Assembly (NCBI RefSeq): GCF_040581485.1
Contig: NC_090131.1
Location: 18,185,501 to 18,249,500, forward strand
Source of the DNA: Linepithema humile
Taxonomy: Eukaryota; Arthropoda; Insecta; Hymenoptera; Formicidae
Length of the DNA stretch: 64,000 nucleotides
Reading direction: 5' to 3'
Shown here: piece by piece, positions 21,701-36,300 of the stretch
How positions within the stretch are numbered: position 1 is the first letter of the stretch
Layout: every line of letters begins with the position of its first letter
Made by a program: the position numbers and the translations under genes
The notes under the pieces: generated by a model
What the model was told of the DNA's origin: nothing
Database searches by the model: none
What the model saw: the letters and a program-made list of their open reading frames with translations, nothing else

Positions 21701-23662
21701 ACCTGACCATCATACCGATCAAACAACTCGAAGTGACGTTTCTTGTGGGGTTGTAATTTCCGAACTAACAAGCAAAGTCATTCTTGTCACACTAAGATCA
21801 GTCACACTAAGATTAACGCTTATATAATAACAGTGACGAAATACTCGCATAATAGATTCATTATCATTATTATAAGTTCATTGCAAACTGCAAAAATGTT
21901 AGAAAAAAAAATTTTAATTTTGATCAAATCGTACAAGTGCTATTAATTATTATCAATTTATTTAAATCTTAATTTATTAAAATATATCTATTTATTCAAA
22001 GTGTATCAGATATAAATATTATTATATTATAAACTTTATAACTTATATTTGTCCAGAAAACGTATTTCAAAGTTATCGTATAATGTGATAAAAGTTGCAC
22101 GAAACTAATTCGTTCAGACATATCTGTAAACTTATCGAGAAAATTTATTTCTACTATTTGTTGTCTGTATGTAAAGTAGAAATGGCCCTGCTTACAGCTT
22201 TTAGTTGCGGCTTACTGCTACAGTTTGAAGATATATTCTTGGATAAGACTGTATGATAAAGATATATGCATCGGGCATTAATATTCAGGTCAGACCGAGC
22301 GTGAATTCTGTAGCGAGCGTCGCGTTATACCGTAGTTTCACAAGCGTTTCTCAGGATGTACTCAAGTTATACTCCCTGTTTCACAGAAACAAACATTAAA
22401 TGTCGTTGAAGTCTCTTATTTATGATTGTAATCATGTATTCAAATGTCGCGTTTTTTGAAACTGTTGTTATTACTAAATAAATGTGTGCATAACAGCGCT
22501 ATCCGATTGACAAATGGAGAGACTTTTATCTTTGAAAAACGGTATTTAAAATCATTTTAATCGTATCTTTAATTTTATCATTATTATCACAATTATTAAA
22601 AATCTCAGTGGACGGAAGTATTATTTTTTCGGCTTTCGTCGTTCGATGACTTTTGCTTTCTAAAGTACACATTGTCGACTGCACAATTTATCGCGTGACC
22701 ATAATCAGTCAGGTTTCTCGCAGTGGTCCGATGTTTGCCAGCCGGAACGCGGCGCATTTAGTTTCTAATGGAGCTTAGCGACTAAAGATAATGACACGTT
22801 CGTTCCGCAGCAGCGAGCAGCCTCCGTCCGAAATGTCGCAGCACTGTCTCGTGCTAGTCCAAGCACCAGACAATATTTGTTTTTCACTTCAACAACTACG
22901 GCAAACGTAACGCCGCGTTGTTTGCCGGAGTAGAACTTCAGACTAGCTACCGAAAGGATAGAGAACATCTCGTGCGTGTTTACGAAAGGAATGTTTATTT
23001 CAGAGCGATGTGTATTACAATCGAATTTTTAAATTAAGGCATTTTCAGGAAAAAGATGATATTAAATTCTCAAAAGATATAATACTAATGTTTGATCAAT
23101 AAATAAAATATACAGGATCGTCGAAATAAAAAAAAAAACATTTTTTGTCATAGAATAGAAACGCGTTCATATTTTCTGAAACAGCTTCAAGAATATAGGT
23201 TCCTTTTTTAAGATTTTTCTCAAGATTTGCTATTGGATTTAACCAGTAGCTATCTTTTATATTCTCCGTAGTTTCTTATTTCATGTAGATTTTGCTTTTT
23301 AATATGATAGTGTTCCTTCTTCCTTTTGGAAGTCTCAAGTGTTGATAATTATCATCTCCGTCGCAAATCTACGTTATCAAGAAAATGACTTACAACGAGC
23401 GTAAAACGAGAAAAATATGAAGGCTGACAAATCGTGGTAATACAGGAGGGTAGTTATCCCGCGTTTCTTCTCTTCGTTTCTAACGCTGGTAAAATCCTTT
23501 CTGCCTAAACGACGTCGCTGACGTAAGCGCGTAAAGAAACTAGTATATTTTATTAGGCTCGTTTCTGTGCCACTTCTTTGCACGCAATTCTTTTCTCATT
23601 CAAGTTTGTTTCCTATTTCAAGAGGAACTGATGAAGTCGCTTGTTATCCTCCATATAAGAAC
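18781..23662. other. No supported gene; mixed composition DNA
   Basis: 19.0-21.1 kb is CpG-rich and moderately GC-rich; the rest is AT-rich. Frames at 19346-19624, 20362-20580 and 20565-20816 have no signal, domain or splice support. A short direct repeat, GTCACACTAAGAT, occurs twice near 21786-21813. Confidence 0.45.
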
Positions 23663-23673
23663 TAAGAATAACA
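23663..23673 (+). repeat. Left target-site duplication of the 621-bp palindrome
   Basis: TAAGAATAACA, repeated exactly at 24295-24305. Confidence 0.85.
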
Positions 23674-24294
23674 CCCCCATTAAGTTGGACCCCCCACCAT
23701 CGCCAAATCAAGTCGCACCTATCAATTAATTTAGTGCTAATTATGTGCTAATTAGTTGCCGCAATCCGGATTTTGTTGCTCTTACCGTTGAGCAGGAATT
23801 CACGTTTAAAGCTTAATGTCAAGCTGGCCCCCCCCCCCCCATAACAAAAAAAATATATAGAGTGCTCGAATAAAAAAATCATTTGTACCAGAATTTGTTG
23901 CTATTTTGTTGCTCCAAGATAGCGTGAAAACATTTTGAAAAAATTATATTATTTAAATGCGTAGTGTCGTATAGTGGTGTGTACTGGTATGGTATATCTT
24001 AAATAATGCAATTTTTTCAAAATGTTTTTACGCTATCTTGGAGCAACAAAATAGCAACAAATTCTGGTATAAATGATTTTTTGATTCGAGCACTCTATAT
24101 ATTTTTTTTGTTATGGGGGGGGGCAGCTTAATGTCAAGCTGCCCCCCCCCCTCCCACTTTAAACGTGAATTCCTGCTCAACGGTAAGAGCAACAAAATCC
24201 GGATTGCGGCAACTAATTAGCACATAATTAGCACTAAATTAATCGATAGGTGCGACTTGATTTGGCGATGGTGGGGGGTCCAACTTAATGAGGG
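23674..24294. mobile_element. 621-bp fully palindromic foldback element
   Basis: The two halves are reverse complements almost throughout, with the centre near 23984. The ends are CCCCCATTAAGTTGGACCCC and the complement of a copy with one substitution. Each arm carries a poly-C/poly-G run (23828-23840 and about 24114-24123) and a small internal hairpin, AGCTTAATGTCAAGCT. An exact 11-bp target duplication flanks the element. There is no coding frame, so it is non-autonomous. It shares no sequence with the 5-kb composite but has a similar target-duplication length. Confidence 0.92.
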
Positions 24295-24305
24295 TAAGAA
24301 TAACA
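24295..24305 (+). repeat. Right target-site duplication of the 621-bp palindrome
   Basis: TAAGAATAACA, exact copy of 23663-23673. One further base (C) also matches by chance or slippage. Confidence 0.85.
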
Positions 24306-27300
24306 CGATTAATTTCTTACTTATTACAGTGATTTTTGGTGCTCTACATATCTTTTAAATTATTTCAATTTATATGAATAAAAAGATAATTTATCATTGT
24401 CCTTTTGGAAAAACATTATTCTAAAATGAGATAAGTTAAGGATGAAAATATAATACATTATTTTAAATAACATTACTGTAAATATTGGAATTATCAATAT
24501 TTAATACCATGAACTGTGAATTTTTTATGAACATCAGCAAATTTCTTTATTTGCACTTTGGGGATAACAATCACTTTTGAAATTATGCGATGTGAATCTC
24601 GATTTTGCCAAAAACCGCTTCGCAGTTCCGGACAAAGATATTTCATCTCGGTTTGCCCGTGTACTTGATCGCGGATTCGCGCTTTTTCCCGCGGTACATG
24701 CGCCGGGACATTGTTCGCCGAGCGTGCATGACAAAGTTGCGGCATGCGTTCTCTCGATGAGTACACGCTGAAATCTACAAATGCACACGTATCTATGGCT
24801 GGTAGCCGCCCATGCCGTGCCTCGGAATCCTCACGCTCTACTTCCCACACGTTTTCGCACGCCCGTTTTCGCCCGTATCCGTATCCGGGAAAAATATAGT
24901 TTCGGCCGTGTGCAAGTGCTTGGAGACGCGCCACCAAGATATACGATACCGACGCGATTTATCATCGTGACAATTTCGAACGGAGCACCCGTTTCGCAGC
25001 CACCAGTTTTCCATTCTGTTCCCTTCGACCCCTCGGTGTACCCCTCGTTTCTGCGTGGGGCAGCTTTCGCCATCGTATCATACCGCCCTCCTGAACTTGC
25101 CGCCGTCTCGTTGGAGAACTGCGGCAAAAGTTGCTTATATGATTAATCGGACCTTTCCTGCCGGCTGTTATTTGTGTGTATACGTGGAAACTCGCGTCCA
25201 AGGATTAAACTTCGTTTTCCTTCGCACCGCAGCAGATGCGCAAGAGCGATCGCTTCAACGCGGTTTGTTACGGACACGTATCGATAGCAACACAGTTTTG
25301 CGAGATGTAATAATGAAACCTGGTCTAAATCATTCAATGCAGACAGCTATTGATCGGTTAAAGAATCGAGAGATATTTATTGAGACAAGACAGAATGAGT
25401 AATGATTGTCGGCTGAGAGAAAATACATCATAAAAGCAATCTTGCAATTTTATTCTAGAAAGTTTTCATGTAATAATAAGACGATTACAATTTTTACGAT
25501 TGATCCTTATTCTTATTTTGTGCACGATAAAGTTGCCATAAATATATCTTAAATAAGTCAGGCATAAAGTAATATCTTTGTTTTATCCTTCGGTATTAAA
25601 TTTAATTAGTAAATGTAATCGTAAATATTTAAAAGATATTACATTCATATCAAGTTATTATTTTCGAATTCAAAAATAATAAACATATCTCTTTCGCAAG
25701 ATAACTCTGCAGAATATTGATAAAACGAATGGAGGAAAGCTATAGATCAACAATATGAGACCAAAGGATATTCTCTGTTTTTAATAAATGTCGCTCCGTT
25801 GCGCACACATCGTAGATCTCGATATCGTCGTATCGCGGAATTGTGTAGTCTTCCTCGTCTTTCTCGTCGCCAGCAATTTTTCAATTTAATTAAAGGCGAC
25901 TGTACTATAAATATTCAGTGGAAGGGCGGATTTTTATCGTATCGCCGGTGCCGCCGCACCGGCATTCACTGCACTTTATAAAAAAATCTGGCCGGTGAAA
26001 ATAGGCGTAAATCTCTTCTGCGAATTTCGCGCTCGCTCCTTTTGCTCGTGGCACTATGAAGCACTAGCATCAGATCATTACCCCATCTTTTGTTCTGCCG
26101 CGTATATCAAATAAATGGGCAAGGATCGCGCGCCCGAAAGACTGGCGGCACAATGCACCGGGTATCCACTATATTTTAAGCACTCCACTATCTGGACATA
26201 ACGTAGGCGGTATACATGGCGGTCGCGGAATTTTAGCCATCGTAAACCTTTTTTATAGCTGCCCATGGCTTTGCACGCGTCCGATCTCAGCCTCCGTACA
26301 TTTCGATGTTTCAATGAACCAAGCGTATCCGCATTTGCAGCTTGGTGAGCAACATCGTCGCTCGCCTGCTGGCATCCGCGTCCGCAAAAATTGTACAATT
26401 TTTTTTCATACGTGCAGAAAATAATCGCCGCGATCGCGTATATTACAAATAACGAGAGCACACATTTCCGACGATTTTTAAAAGTTATCGGTGAAATTGG
26501 TGTGAAGAAACTTGTACCTAATCTATGAGATGCATGAATAGCTTGCGAGAACAATTGTTTTTATACGATGATAGAGCGCGAGTGACATTACATATCTCAT
26601 AAAATCTGACCAAAGTGAAGTTTATAATCCTAACGTCGACGTTGCGGTAGTACAATGTCGCCGAAGACCAAAGTCCCCGGGGATCAAAGTAATCCTCATT
26701 CCGGGAAGCCCGTTCCGGTCAAAGTTTTTTCTAATTGGCCCGCGAGTTAGCCGTCGGATAAGAACCCACCGAAGAGGCCACGGAACGCTGTGGCGACGAC
26801 TTAGACGAAAGAACGGACGAGCGTTTTCCACGAGTTTCCCCGCGACGCTTCGTCGTCCGGAGAGCTCGTGGAATCTTCCAATTCGACTAAGAAACTCGAA
26901 CACCCCTGCAACCAGTTTAATCGAATTCCACTGCGGAGCCAAAGACTTCGGTCCTTGCTTCCGATCTATATCCCGCTCCTGACTTATACACGTACACGCG
27001 CTGGTGTGTACGTACATGCGGTGTGACAACCTGGAAGAGGATCGGATTCTCCTCCATTTGTTATCAGATCGGTAACTTTGCTCGTCGCAAGAACGATAAC
27101 GGCCGCAGATAAAAATTCCTTTCCGAAAATTCCCCGGCGATAACCCTCCAGTAAGCGCCCTTCTGCCGTTCTCTCGTTAGAGCTATCAATATGAGCGAAG
27201 CTGTTTTGCAGCCTAAGTGCTTTAGCCATTAAAGGATTTAAGCTTGAATATTGCGCACACCAGCCACTGTAAACTACTTCATTACGGTCGAAAGAAATAA

Positions 27301-30300
27301 TTAAATAAATTAATGAAAATTACTATATATTACAAAATTAAAATTATTAACAACTTGTGCGCAACAAATAGTTATACTAAAATTATGAATGTTATTATAT
27401 GTTGCAAAATTATAATTATTAACAACACACGCGTAAAATTAGGTATTGAGTAGAATAAAATTATTGCAAAATATCTTATAAAAGTAGTTATTTGAAGACA
27501 CGAGTAAAAAAAAAAGACGAGGTGTCATTATGTCGATATACTATGCGACAAGTATTTTGACAGGTGAAAAAATATTATATATATCTCGGGTATAGAATCT
27601 ATTTCGAAGGAAAATATTAGGTGCGGTTGGGTTACAGGTCTTTGGGACGATGATCGTCGTATCGAATATCGATTGACGGGAGAAAATGTGTAGCGAGTTT
27701 CGTACAGCGAGTTTCGCTACAGCGCATCTGCAGTTGTGGAAGATGCAGTTTGGAAGTTGCGGAGACGCGGTAAATGTGTGCGTTAACTTTTGTTGATCTT
27801 TCAAAAGTAGACGAACGCGCGTTCAGTTATGCGGTCGGGATGAAGAAGCCGTTTATTACTTGAGAGGGATAATTCTTTCGCCAAGCAAACTAATTTACGA
27901 GAAATAATTGGCTAATTTCCAGCGTAACTTGCTCTTATTTTGTTTCTATCATGAGAATCCGTCTGATTAAAGAATCAGGTTTTATTAGGAACTTATTGAA
28001 GAATAGATCTACGAGGATAAGTTAAAAGATAAATAGACATTGAAGGAATCAAACGTTTTAAAAGAAGTTTACTTTTTTTTCTTACTTTTAAACTTTCTCT
28101 TGTACATCTTCAATATATCTTTACGCGCTTTGATTCTTATTCAAGAGATTGAAAATGTAGTTCTCTCTTATTTCCTCAATTTCGAATTCGTCTTTGAAGA
28201 ACAAAAAGCGTGCTCGATTCGAAGCATGAGATGAAAAATCTCTCCCGCGGTGAGATTTATACTCTTATATACACCTTCTTCGAAATTTGAAGACTTGCCA
28301 AAAGTATATAGCGAGTGGAATATTTTCTCGATATATCCCATGTCGTGTCATCGTGGAAACTTATCGCGTAATAAAATTAAGAGCGCACCCCCGGAAAATC
28401 TTATAAAATATAAAAGGAATAACATAACCGGTACGAAAAATCTTTACCCATTTTTACGTATCTATGCGCCATTCGTTCAAAATTCTATTTCGCGGCGTCA
28501 TGATCTGCGTGCTTGGCGAGGTTGATGTATCACCATCCACATATATGATTTAATCATGATTTACGATGCACGATCTTAGCGGGAAATGTTTTTATCTCCC
28601 GGCTAATGATACATATTACTTTTGAGACGGCGGGTTCTTTTTGCTTACGGATCTTTATTAAGGATCGCGCTCGCAACTTACCGCGTTTACTTTTGGAAAC
28701 GCGGCCCGCGGCCAATTATCAAGTTTCACGGTCTGAAAATGATTGTTATAATTCGCATTTATCGCCGCTATTTATACTCGTCAAAAAGTTTCCACGTCAG
28801 AAGCCGGCTGCGAGTGCGTGAAGGATACTAATTAGTTACGGAGGATTCGCTTTAATGGGATCGTTAATCATCTTTCGCGGCGTCTCGCGCGACGGCGGAG
28901 AGAGAGTCCTGCTCCTTTATCTCGCTCTTTTCTTACGTTTTCGCCCGCGCCATTTCTCGGTTCTGCCAGTGCACCAAGGCTAATCTACTTTCACGGCACG
29001 GCAGTAATAAGCCAGGCCGCATGCATGCGTCCCTTTGCGTCCTTTTGGCTGCCCCTTTCAATTAGCTGGTTGACTGACGCATTACGGTAATAGTATTAAA
29101 CGTCTATGTATATTTGGAAATGAACGCTGCCGAGTCAGTTGCTTGTGTTTAAACTCTCTTTAAACCCAGTTTTTTCTCAGATCTGGTCTGTGCGAGGCAA
29201 CGCCCGTAAATGAAAACAGTTTTCGCGGATGGTAAATCAATATCTTCATGTCATGCCTTCGTCATTTATGTAATGAGCTGTTACTTTTTTATCCTGTTTC
29301 TTAATTGAAATTTGAAAGTTACATTTAAAGACGCTAGCGTCGCAAATCAAAGCCGTTGTATTCGAAAACGAATGTAATAAAATTTTGTAAAATACGAGCA
29401 GATAAATTTCTTCGGAGCTATAAAATTACCTGTGCTCGATCGGAGTCTGTTTATATTTTGTACTATGCAAATGCGGTGTACAGACTTTCGCGTTTGCGCA
29501 TTCTGCCGCTAATGAAATTGGTGAGAGGGTCGAGCCAGGGTTACGGGAGTTGATGCCAATAAAGTTAGACTAGAAAGCGGAAAAGTTAAGCGGTTATGCA
29601 TCAAAGTATATTCTAACCCGGAGAACTCGACGGCGATTGTAGCCGTGAAATGTTGATTCATACACATGTGCGTTTAAATTCAGTTTTTCCAACTAGAATT
29701 ACTCGGATTACATACAGTCTAGCTAATTGCGATTAAAACGAATTTTTGTAGAAACGCATGAAGGTACACCCCCGAAAAACTCTGACGTAAAAAAAAAAAA
29801 CTTAAGCAACGCTTGTAACAGTTGCAAATCCTCTTATTAAAACTTCTGTATTATCTCGCGAAAATGAGCTCCTTTCGCATCAAGCGGATTTAAAACAGGC
29901 AAATAAATTCATTTTTAGAAAAATCACATGCATGCCGATTCCGAATTAAATTCTCGAATAATATTTGTCTCATGCGCTCAGTATGCATTTAATATTGTTT
30001 ACAAATAGCTCGACGTTACAAAATAGCAATATTATTATTAGCTAAAGATGTGTGAGAGAGAATGCGCTCAAAATAAATCATACGGTCGATACAAGGATAT
30101 CAGTTGTCGAGCTATTATTTTCTGCAATTTGATAATGTCACTCAAAAGCGTTTACTTTTGAAAGCGAACTTTAATTTCCCGTGTCGCAAACAGCGCCGGG
30201 AACAATCGTTCTACGCAAAGCAAAAAGGTGATATATCGCCCGCGCCTTCAGCGTCAGGGCGTACTCGTGGATAAACTAATATCCTACTGACCGTTATCTG

Positions 30301-33300
30301 TTAATTACGGGTGCTTCTTGCGCCTGGCCGGTGGATATCCCCGTTAAATTTCCACCGCACGTAGACGGCATACTGTGAGCATCGGCAAACATGTGTGAGT
30401 GAGAGTCTGGGCCCACCGTCGACTTGCCGGCTCGCTTGCCAGCTCGTATAGGACGATCCACGTATGTTAATATCTCTCTAATGTAGTCCGGCATCGCTCA
30501 TCCACTTCGCCCTGCTACTCGCCGCGATCCGTCGGGGATTTCGGGATTCGAGCCGAGTTTCGAGCAGCATTCCGCTTATTCCATGAGAGAGCTAAGGCTT
30601 AAATTGCGCTATAAGCGCGTTGCGTTACGCCGGTCCGAGCTATGAGAGGCAATTAAACAATCGCCATGAATTTACAGGCGACGACAATTGCCGCGATCTC
30701 ATTGTTTCTGAACGGTTACACCGATCGAGCAAACCGCAGGCGACGGACCGGAAAGATGCGTCCAGGGCTTTGTGTTCCGGATATGGAATTACATGCACAT
30801 ACCGTCTAGTAATAGCAAGGGCCCTCGGCGAAGAGCCACAACGCAGCGATTGTATTTCGCGTAAAAGCTTTTGCTCGCTATTGCGAAAGTGATTGTGTGT
30901 TTTGTACATTTACAAAACATTGAGCAACCTAACTAAAATCATAGATAAAAAATATTGCTGTAATTTAATAATAATGAAAGTATTTTTATGTTAAATTTTT
31001 TATCTCATGAATTATTACATTATTATTGTTATGCAATTATTATTATTATTTCAAAATTGATTCGAATTTTTACGTTTGACGACGAGAAGTGTAAATATGT
31101 TCGATAAATATGTTCCCGGTATTTAGGTCGTATCGTAAAGTTAGAATATATATATATATATATTACCAAAGTAATTTAATTAAATCACAACTAAACTTCA
31201 TTTAAAGGCGTGATGTGATTTGATGATAGCGTTTAATCACGGTTTTCGCGTCGTTCTCACTTTTATATTAAGTAACGGCGAGACATAATACTCTCGTATC
31301 TAGGGATAAAGTCGTTGCGTCGTAGGTGGCGTACATGCGAGGGCTTTCGAAAGCATGTCATTACCCGTGCGAATGGCTATTGTTTCCCGATAATATAGCC
31401 GCGGTTCGGTTCTGATAATCGCCGTTCACCGAAAGTGGTACGACCGTGAGCTTTTACCGCGAAGTCGTTCCCGCGTATTTAATGCTACGGAAAATCTGGA
31501 CGCGGCGCGCGTTTACGAATCATCGTAAACGTTTTTGTCAGAGAGTACTTACTGGCTTTGGTGAACACGTATACGCGCATTACTGTTTTCAGATTACAAT
31601 GCATACATCGGAAATTTTCTTTATTTGCACGGGTTCGTTAATTAGACTTTTTGTGCGCGTTATTTTCAAACAAATTTCTACGCGAAATCATTATTGTTTT
31701 GCGAATATTGTTTACGCTGTACATCGTATCGCAATATTTGCAAACTTACAATATCCATGGATACAACTACATCTAAACTTTGAACGCAGCTATTAGTCCG
31801 CAACTCTGCAATAAATGAGATCTAACGCTAACAATTTGACAAACAATGCTGGAAATTGTGATCAGAATATACACAAATAACAAAACAAATATAAAAAAAA
31901 ATACCATTCTGTTTCCATTTCGCGAAAAAAAAATACCGACGCGGATCATCGGTAAATATCTATGTTTGTTATGAGCAGCTTTCATCGCACTCTGTATTTT
32001 ATTTTACGATAAACATCGCGGAGCATTAATCCAACTTCTCGTTATTGCGTCTCCGTTATATCCGCTCATCATCAGGTAGGTGCGTCGTTCTCTGTTAGAC
32101 GGGATTGTGTCCGGAATACGCGACGATATTCGATGTAATATGTGGCACCCTATTATAATGCATATGAACGCGTGTACGAGCAAGTAAATGGGCAGCCAGC
32201 GGGTCTTCGGCATACGGGAAATTGAGTGGTACCACCCTGAAGGGTCGTAGGAAACGTTAGTGCTAGCAATCCGAACGGAATGACCGAAAGATATGACGTC
32301 TGCGGCGTTACGAGTTTTCCGATTATCCGACGTGGAATTACGAGCAAACCGCACAACGAAATTGATATACGGTGATCCCATTGTATTCAAGGTATATTGT
32401 ACGTCTGTATAATTTTGCACACCTCGGATAGATTTAAGGGAAAAATTATGAGCGAGATATAAAATGAAATATATTTTAGAAATATGATTGATTAAAGAAA
32501 GACACGTACAAATGTCATTTTTCAATTTTTGCTGTTATACCGATGGTTAACTCTGAAGAAAAAGAAAAGTCTGTTAAATAGACCACCATAAAAGATATCA
32601 TTCTATTGTATCGTTTGTGAATGTGCTAACAGTTTTTATATGTTATTTTGCATATCATATATCAGAGCTGTAGCATTATATAGTACATATTTCCGGTACA
32701 TGTTTTCTATATTTTTCCGTTATACGGTTCCATGTGATGGAGCATCTGAGCCTGTGACATAAAATCTCCGAGGAGATGGGTAACTTTATCCTGTCTTGCT
32801 CGTAACTCGTATAGCCTCGAATATTACCTCTGACAAGGGCAAAATGGAAAAGACGAATATTTCTTTTGCTTTTTACTTTTGTTACATGTCGCCTCTTTTG
32901 GAACTCTTCAATGCTTGCCTTTTACGTTTCTTTGGCTCACTAATACTTGGCCGGTATATCCATATCGCATTTCTTTGTGTATTATTCAAATCCTTCGTGA
33001 CGTGCATAGGAAGTATGTAAAATCCTCTCTTTCTTCTTTTAAAAATCCCAGTTCCAGTCCGTTTTTCCGAGATTCAATTTTCTTCTTTCGCAGCTACGTG
33101 CCGATTTATCGCAGCATCTTCTTTTACAATTATTTCTTTTTGCATCAGGCATCAGGGTTTTGAGTATAAAGAACATACATATATTGAATACCTACATCGA
33201 GAAATATCATAATTTGAAATAATATACCGAAACATGAATATGAAATCGACTTTGGAGTAGAAAATATTGTTTTTCTACTTATATTATGTTTTCGATTTAT

Positions 33301-36300
33301 ATATCATGAAATTATTAGTTTTATTTACGACATTAAATTTTCTTATATTATTTGAGAACGTATAATTATGCTCTTAGATTACATGACTTTCATTGCATGG
33401 TAAATCGTTTAACGATAAACATGTTTTCACTGAGAAATTTTATTGCTTAACTTTACCATAAATTCTAAACGGCTCCTTAGGAATTTTCCCTTATGTAAAT
33501 CCGTTATATGAATCGTCGACAACAGTCAATAATTTTTCCTGTCGGACTTTCAGTCAGTTTCCTCTAAAAGTCGAGCGGCGAGCCCTTCAGCTCGAAAATC
33601 GGAGAGCCAGTATTCCCCATCGATTTGCGGACGAAACACGAGTAACTCAAGACGGTCTTATTTACCGAATCACAGATTCGCGCGATCGTTCTTCCCAGTC
33701 AGATGGGTCGAAAGTTTCGAAAGAAATATTTCTTCTCCTCTCATACCGCCGCGGTCGACCTGGCGGAGGAATTTACCCGGAAAACATTTCCTTCCACTTG
33801 AGGTACTCCGCGCGCCGCGCCGCGTAAGTCCTACTCCCGCGAATACCAAGTTCCAGCACGTCGAGTAAATTATGGAGCCCCAGCAAACGACACGCGTGAT
33901 TCCAAGTTCGACCTGACTCGCGCACGCGAGTACCTATGCAGGGCGCGGAGACGGAGGAGAACTGACCTGCGATGATAAACGAGCGGCCAGATCGACTGAT
34001 CGTAACTTCTTGCACCGCGCTTTCCTTTCTACAAAACGTTGCGCTCTGCATCTACGCTACACCGAATCGAAAAGTGGTTCACGTCACTTGGTAATTTATT
34101 ATTCGCGCGGGCGCAAGCGAGTTTTTAGTTTTCCTGCCGATAGTAGCGATCGTTCATGTTGCGCGGCCCTTTGCATTCGTAAATTTATGCACCCCCGACA
34201 TCGGTGATATCTGTTCGTGTACAAATTTAGCCAAGGTGGAGAGAAATGTTTTTTATCTTTTATTATTATCTCTTACGCGACGAATCGTTAATGTGATAAT
34301 TATTTTAATATATGTAGGTAGATAAATTATGTTTTGTGCCGACACAAAATTGCGTTTTACATTCGTACGTCTTTGTTGATTACGTTTATCGTAGTATATA
34401 AATTAGTATATCTCTTTTAAAAAACATGGGAGGACAGTTTTACTCTTTCCGTCGTAATTCTTGTTATTTCTGGTACGATGCATTGGAAATGGAAAGCGAC
34501 TTCGTAAGCGACAGTAAAGTTAAAGCTGTACTATTTGTATCCCGGGAAGTACGGGTGGAAAATTTTTAAAAAGAAAGTTTTATTTACGCCAAGAAAGCAA
34601 AAGGATCTTGCTTTCATGTTATTACATTTCCTTTAAAGGCGTCGCGGGATAGAGGAAGGCACAATTATCAGAGAAAAAACTAAGAAAAAGGAAATATAAT
34701 TTATTTGCGAAGGACTGGGCATTTTCTGATCGTTCCGAAGTAAGAAAGTTTTCCGTGCGATTCGATCTTTTTCAAACTCATTCCATCACCTCCGTTAGTT
34801 CCATCGGAGTTATTTATCGCCGCGTTTGTATTTTTCTTTTGTTGGACGGCAAAGAATCCGCGGTAAGACCGGCTCTAATGAAAGAAGATGTTCGAAAGCA
34901 CGAATACAGAAGTCGCTGCAACGGAAACGCGATATTTTCCTTTCGAGGAGCGTAATGAGTCGTGTCGATTCGACTTGCGAGAACCCACCGTGTATCTTCA
35001 TTCGCCTTTTACGACTGGCAACGGTCTTGATACATTCCACAAGCTCGCTCGGGATTTTAAGGTACGAGAGAAACTGGAAAGAGGAAATTAGATAAGACAT
35101 GTAACAGAACCTACGATGTTGTGTGTACTACATCCCTTGGGTTATGCAACGCGAGAAGATTATGTCGAATCAGTCTTGCGAATTTATTTCGATGCGTATG
35201 AACACTCAAGTGTGACGCAAGCTCGGTTTCAGGGAAGAAATTATATCCTGATTTCTTGGCGAGCAGCGCTCGCATTGTGTTCGAGAATGCGTTTTACTGA
35301 GTGTACAAAAATTGTAGTTACGCGGCTACGAAAAAATAAAATTTTCGTTTATTTCTCCATTCAAACGAGAGTACGCGGTTTTGGAAAATAGACGGCATTC
35401 GAACAATTTTATCTTCTATTATATTGAAAAATCGTTTCAATCTCTCCGTTATATTTATGACCAAAAAAAAAAAAAAAAAATATTTTTCAAGTGGCACACG
35501 TATATAAAGATATTTTTTTAAACAAATAAATATATTAAAAATTGCAGTACAAGACGAATCTATTTGTATAATGTTTATATCATTATTACATAAAAATAAT
35601 AAAATATTACATGATAGGTGTGACGAAAATTGAAATATGGATATAAAATTTGCATAATTAAACGTATAAATAAAAATATTATAGCTTAACTTTTTCGACA
35701 AAAATTAATTTTTACATCGAGGTAAAATAGGTTACCATTTCAATAAAAATGCATTTGTGCGATTCATAAACGTTTTATCATATAATATACTTTTTTTTTG
35801 TTCGCTTGACTATGCTCTGCATAGATACGAATATTTACGAATTTCTGTTAAATTTAATTATTGCGGAATCGCTTATGGCGTTTTACTTTATTCCATGTTA
35901 TTCGATATGCGCACGAATGGGAAATTAATCAATTGCAGTTTCCGTTTACAATTCAAGGAGCGCCGATGCGGCGAAATTATTTTCACTGATTTTGCAACAG
36001 AAATTGCTCGAGATTTTGAGATGCAATTTGGATGATATCAGTCGTTTCGGATAGCTAATCATGGGACAAGCGCTGTAATTGTCGAAGTTCCATTTTGACA
36101 GTGAAGGAGCGCCCGACTAGGCAATTGTGCTTGAACATTGTGCGCTGTTATAGCGTCGCGCAATGTCAATAATCGATTGTCAAACTCGTTATATTATTGT
36201 TGATAAACGCAATAATGTACAGCGCGAGCAGGTTATAAAACCGACGTTATAACATCGTAAATATTAGATAATTTAATACTGATAATAAATCACCGTGTTG

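Noticed and set aside
24494..24937. 147-codon minus-strand frame
   Set aside because: Equally open frames lie on the plus strand (24577-25146); no domain or splice signals, so probably chance in CpG-rich DNA.
26078..26554. 158-codon minus-strand frame
   Set aside because: No recognisable domain, no signal peptide, no splice junctions around it.
32004..32525. 173-codon minus-strand frame, longest but one in the window
   Set aside because: Composition and residue pattern look random and no domain is recognised; conservation would be needed to revive it.
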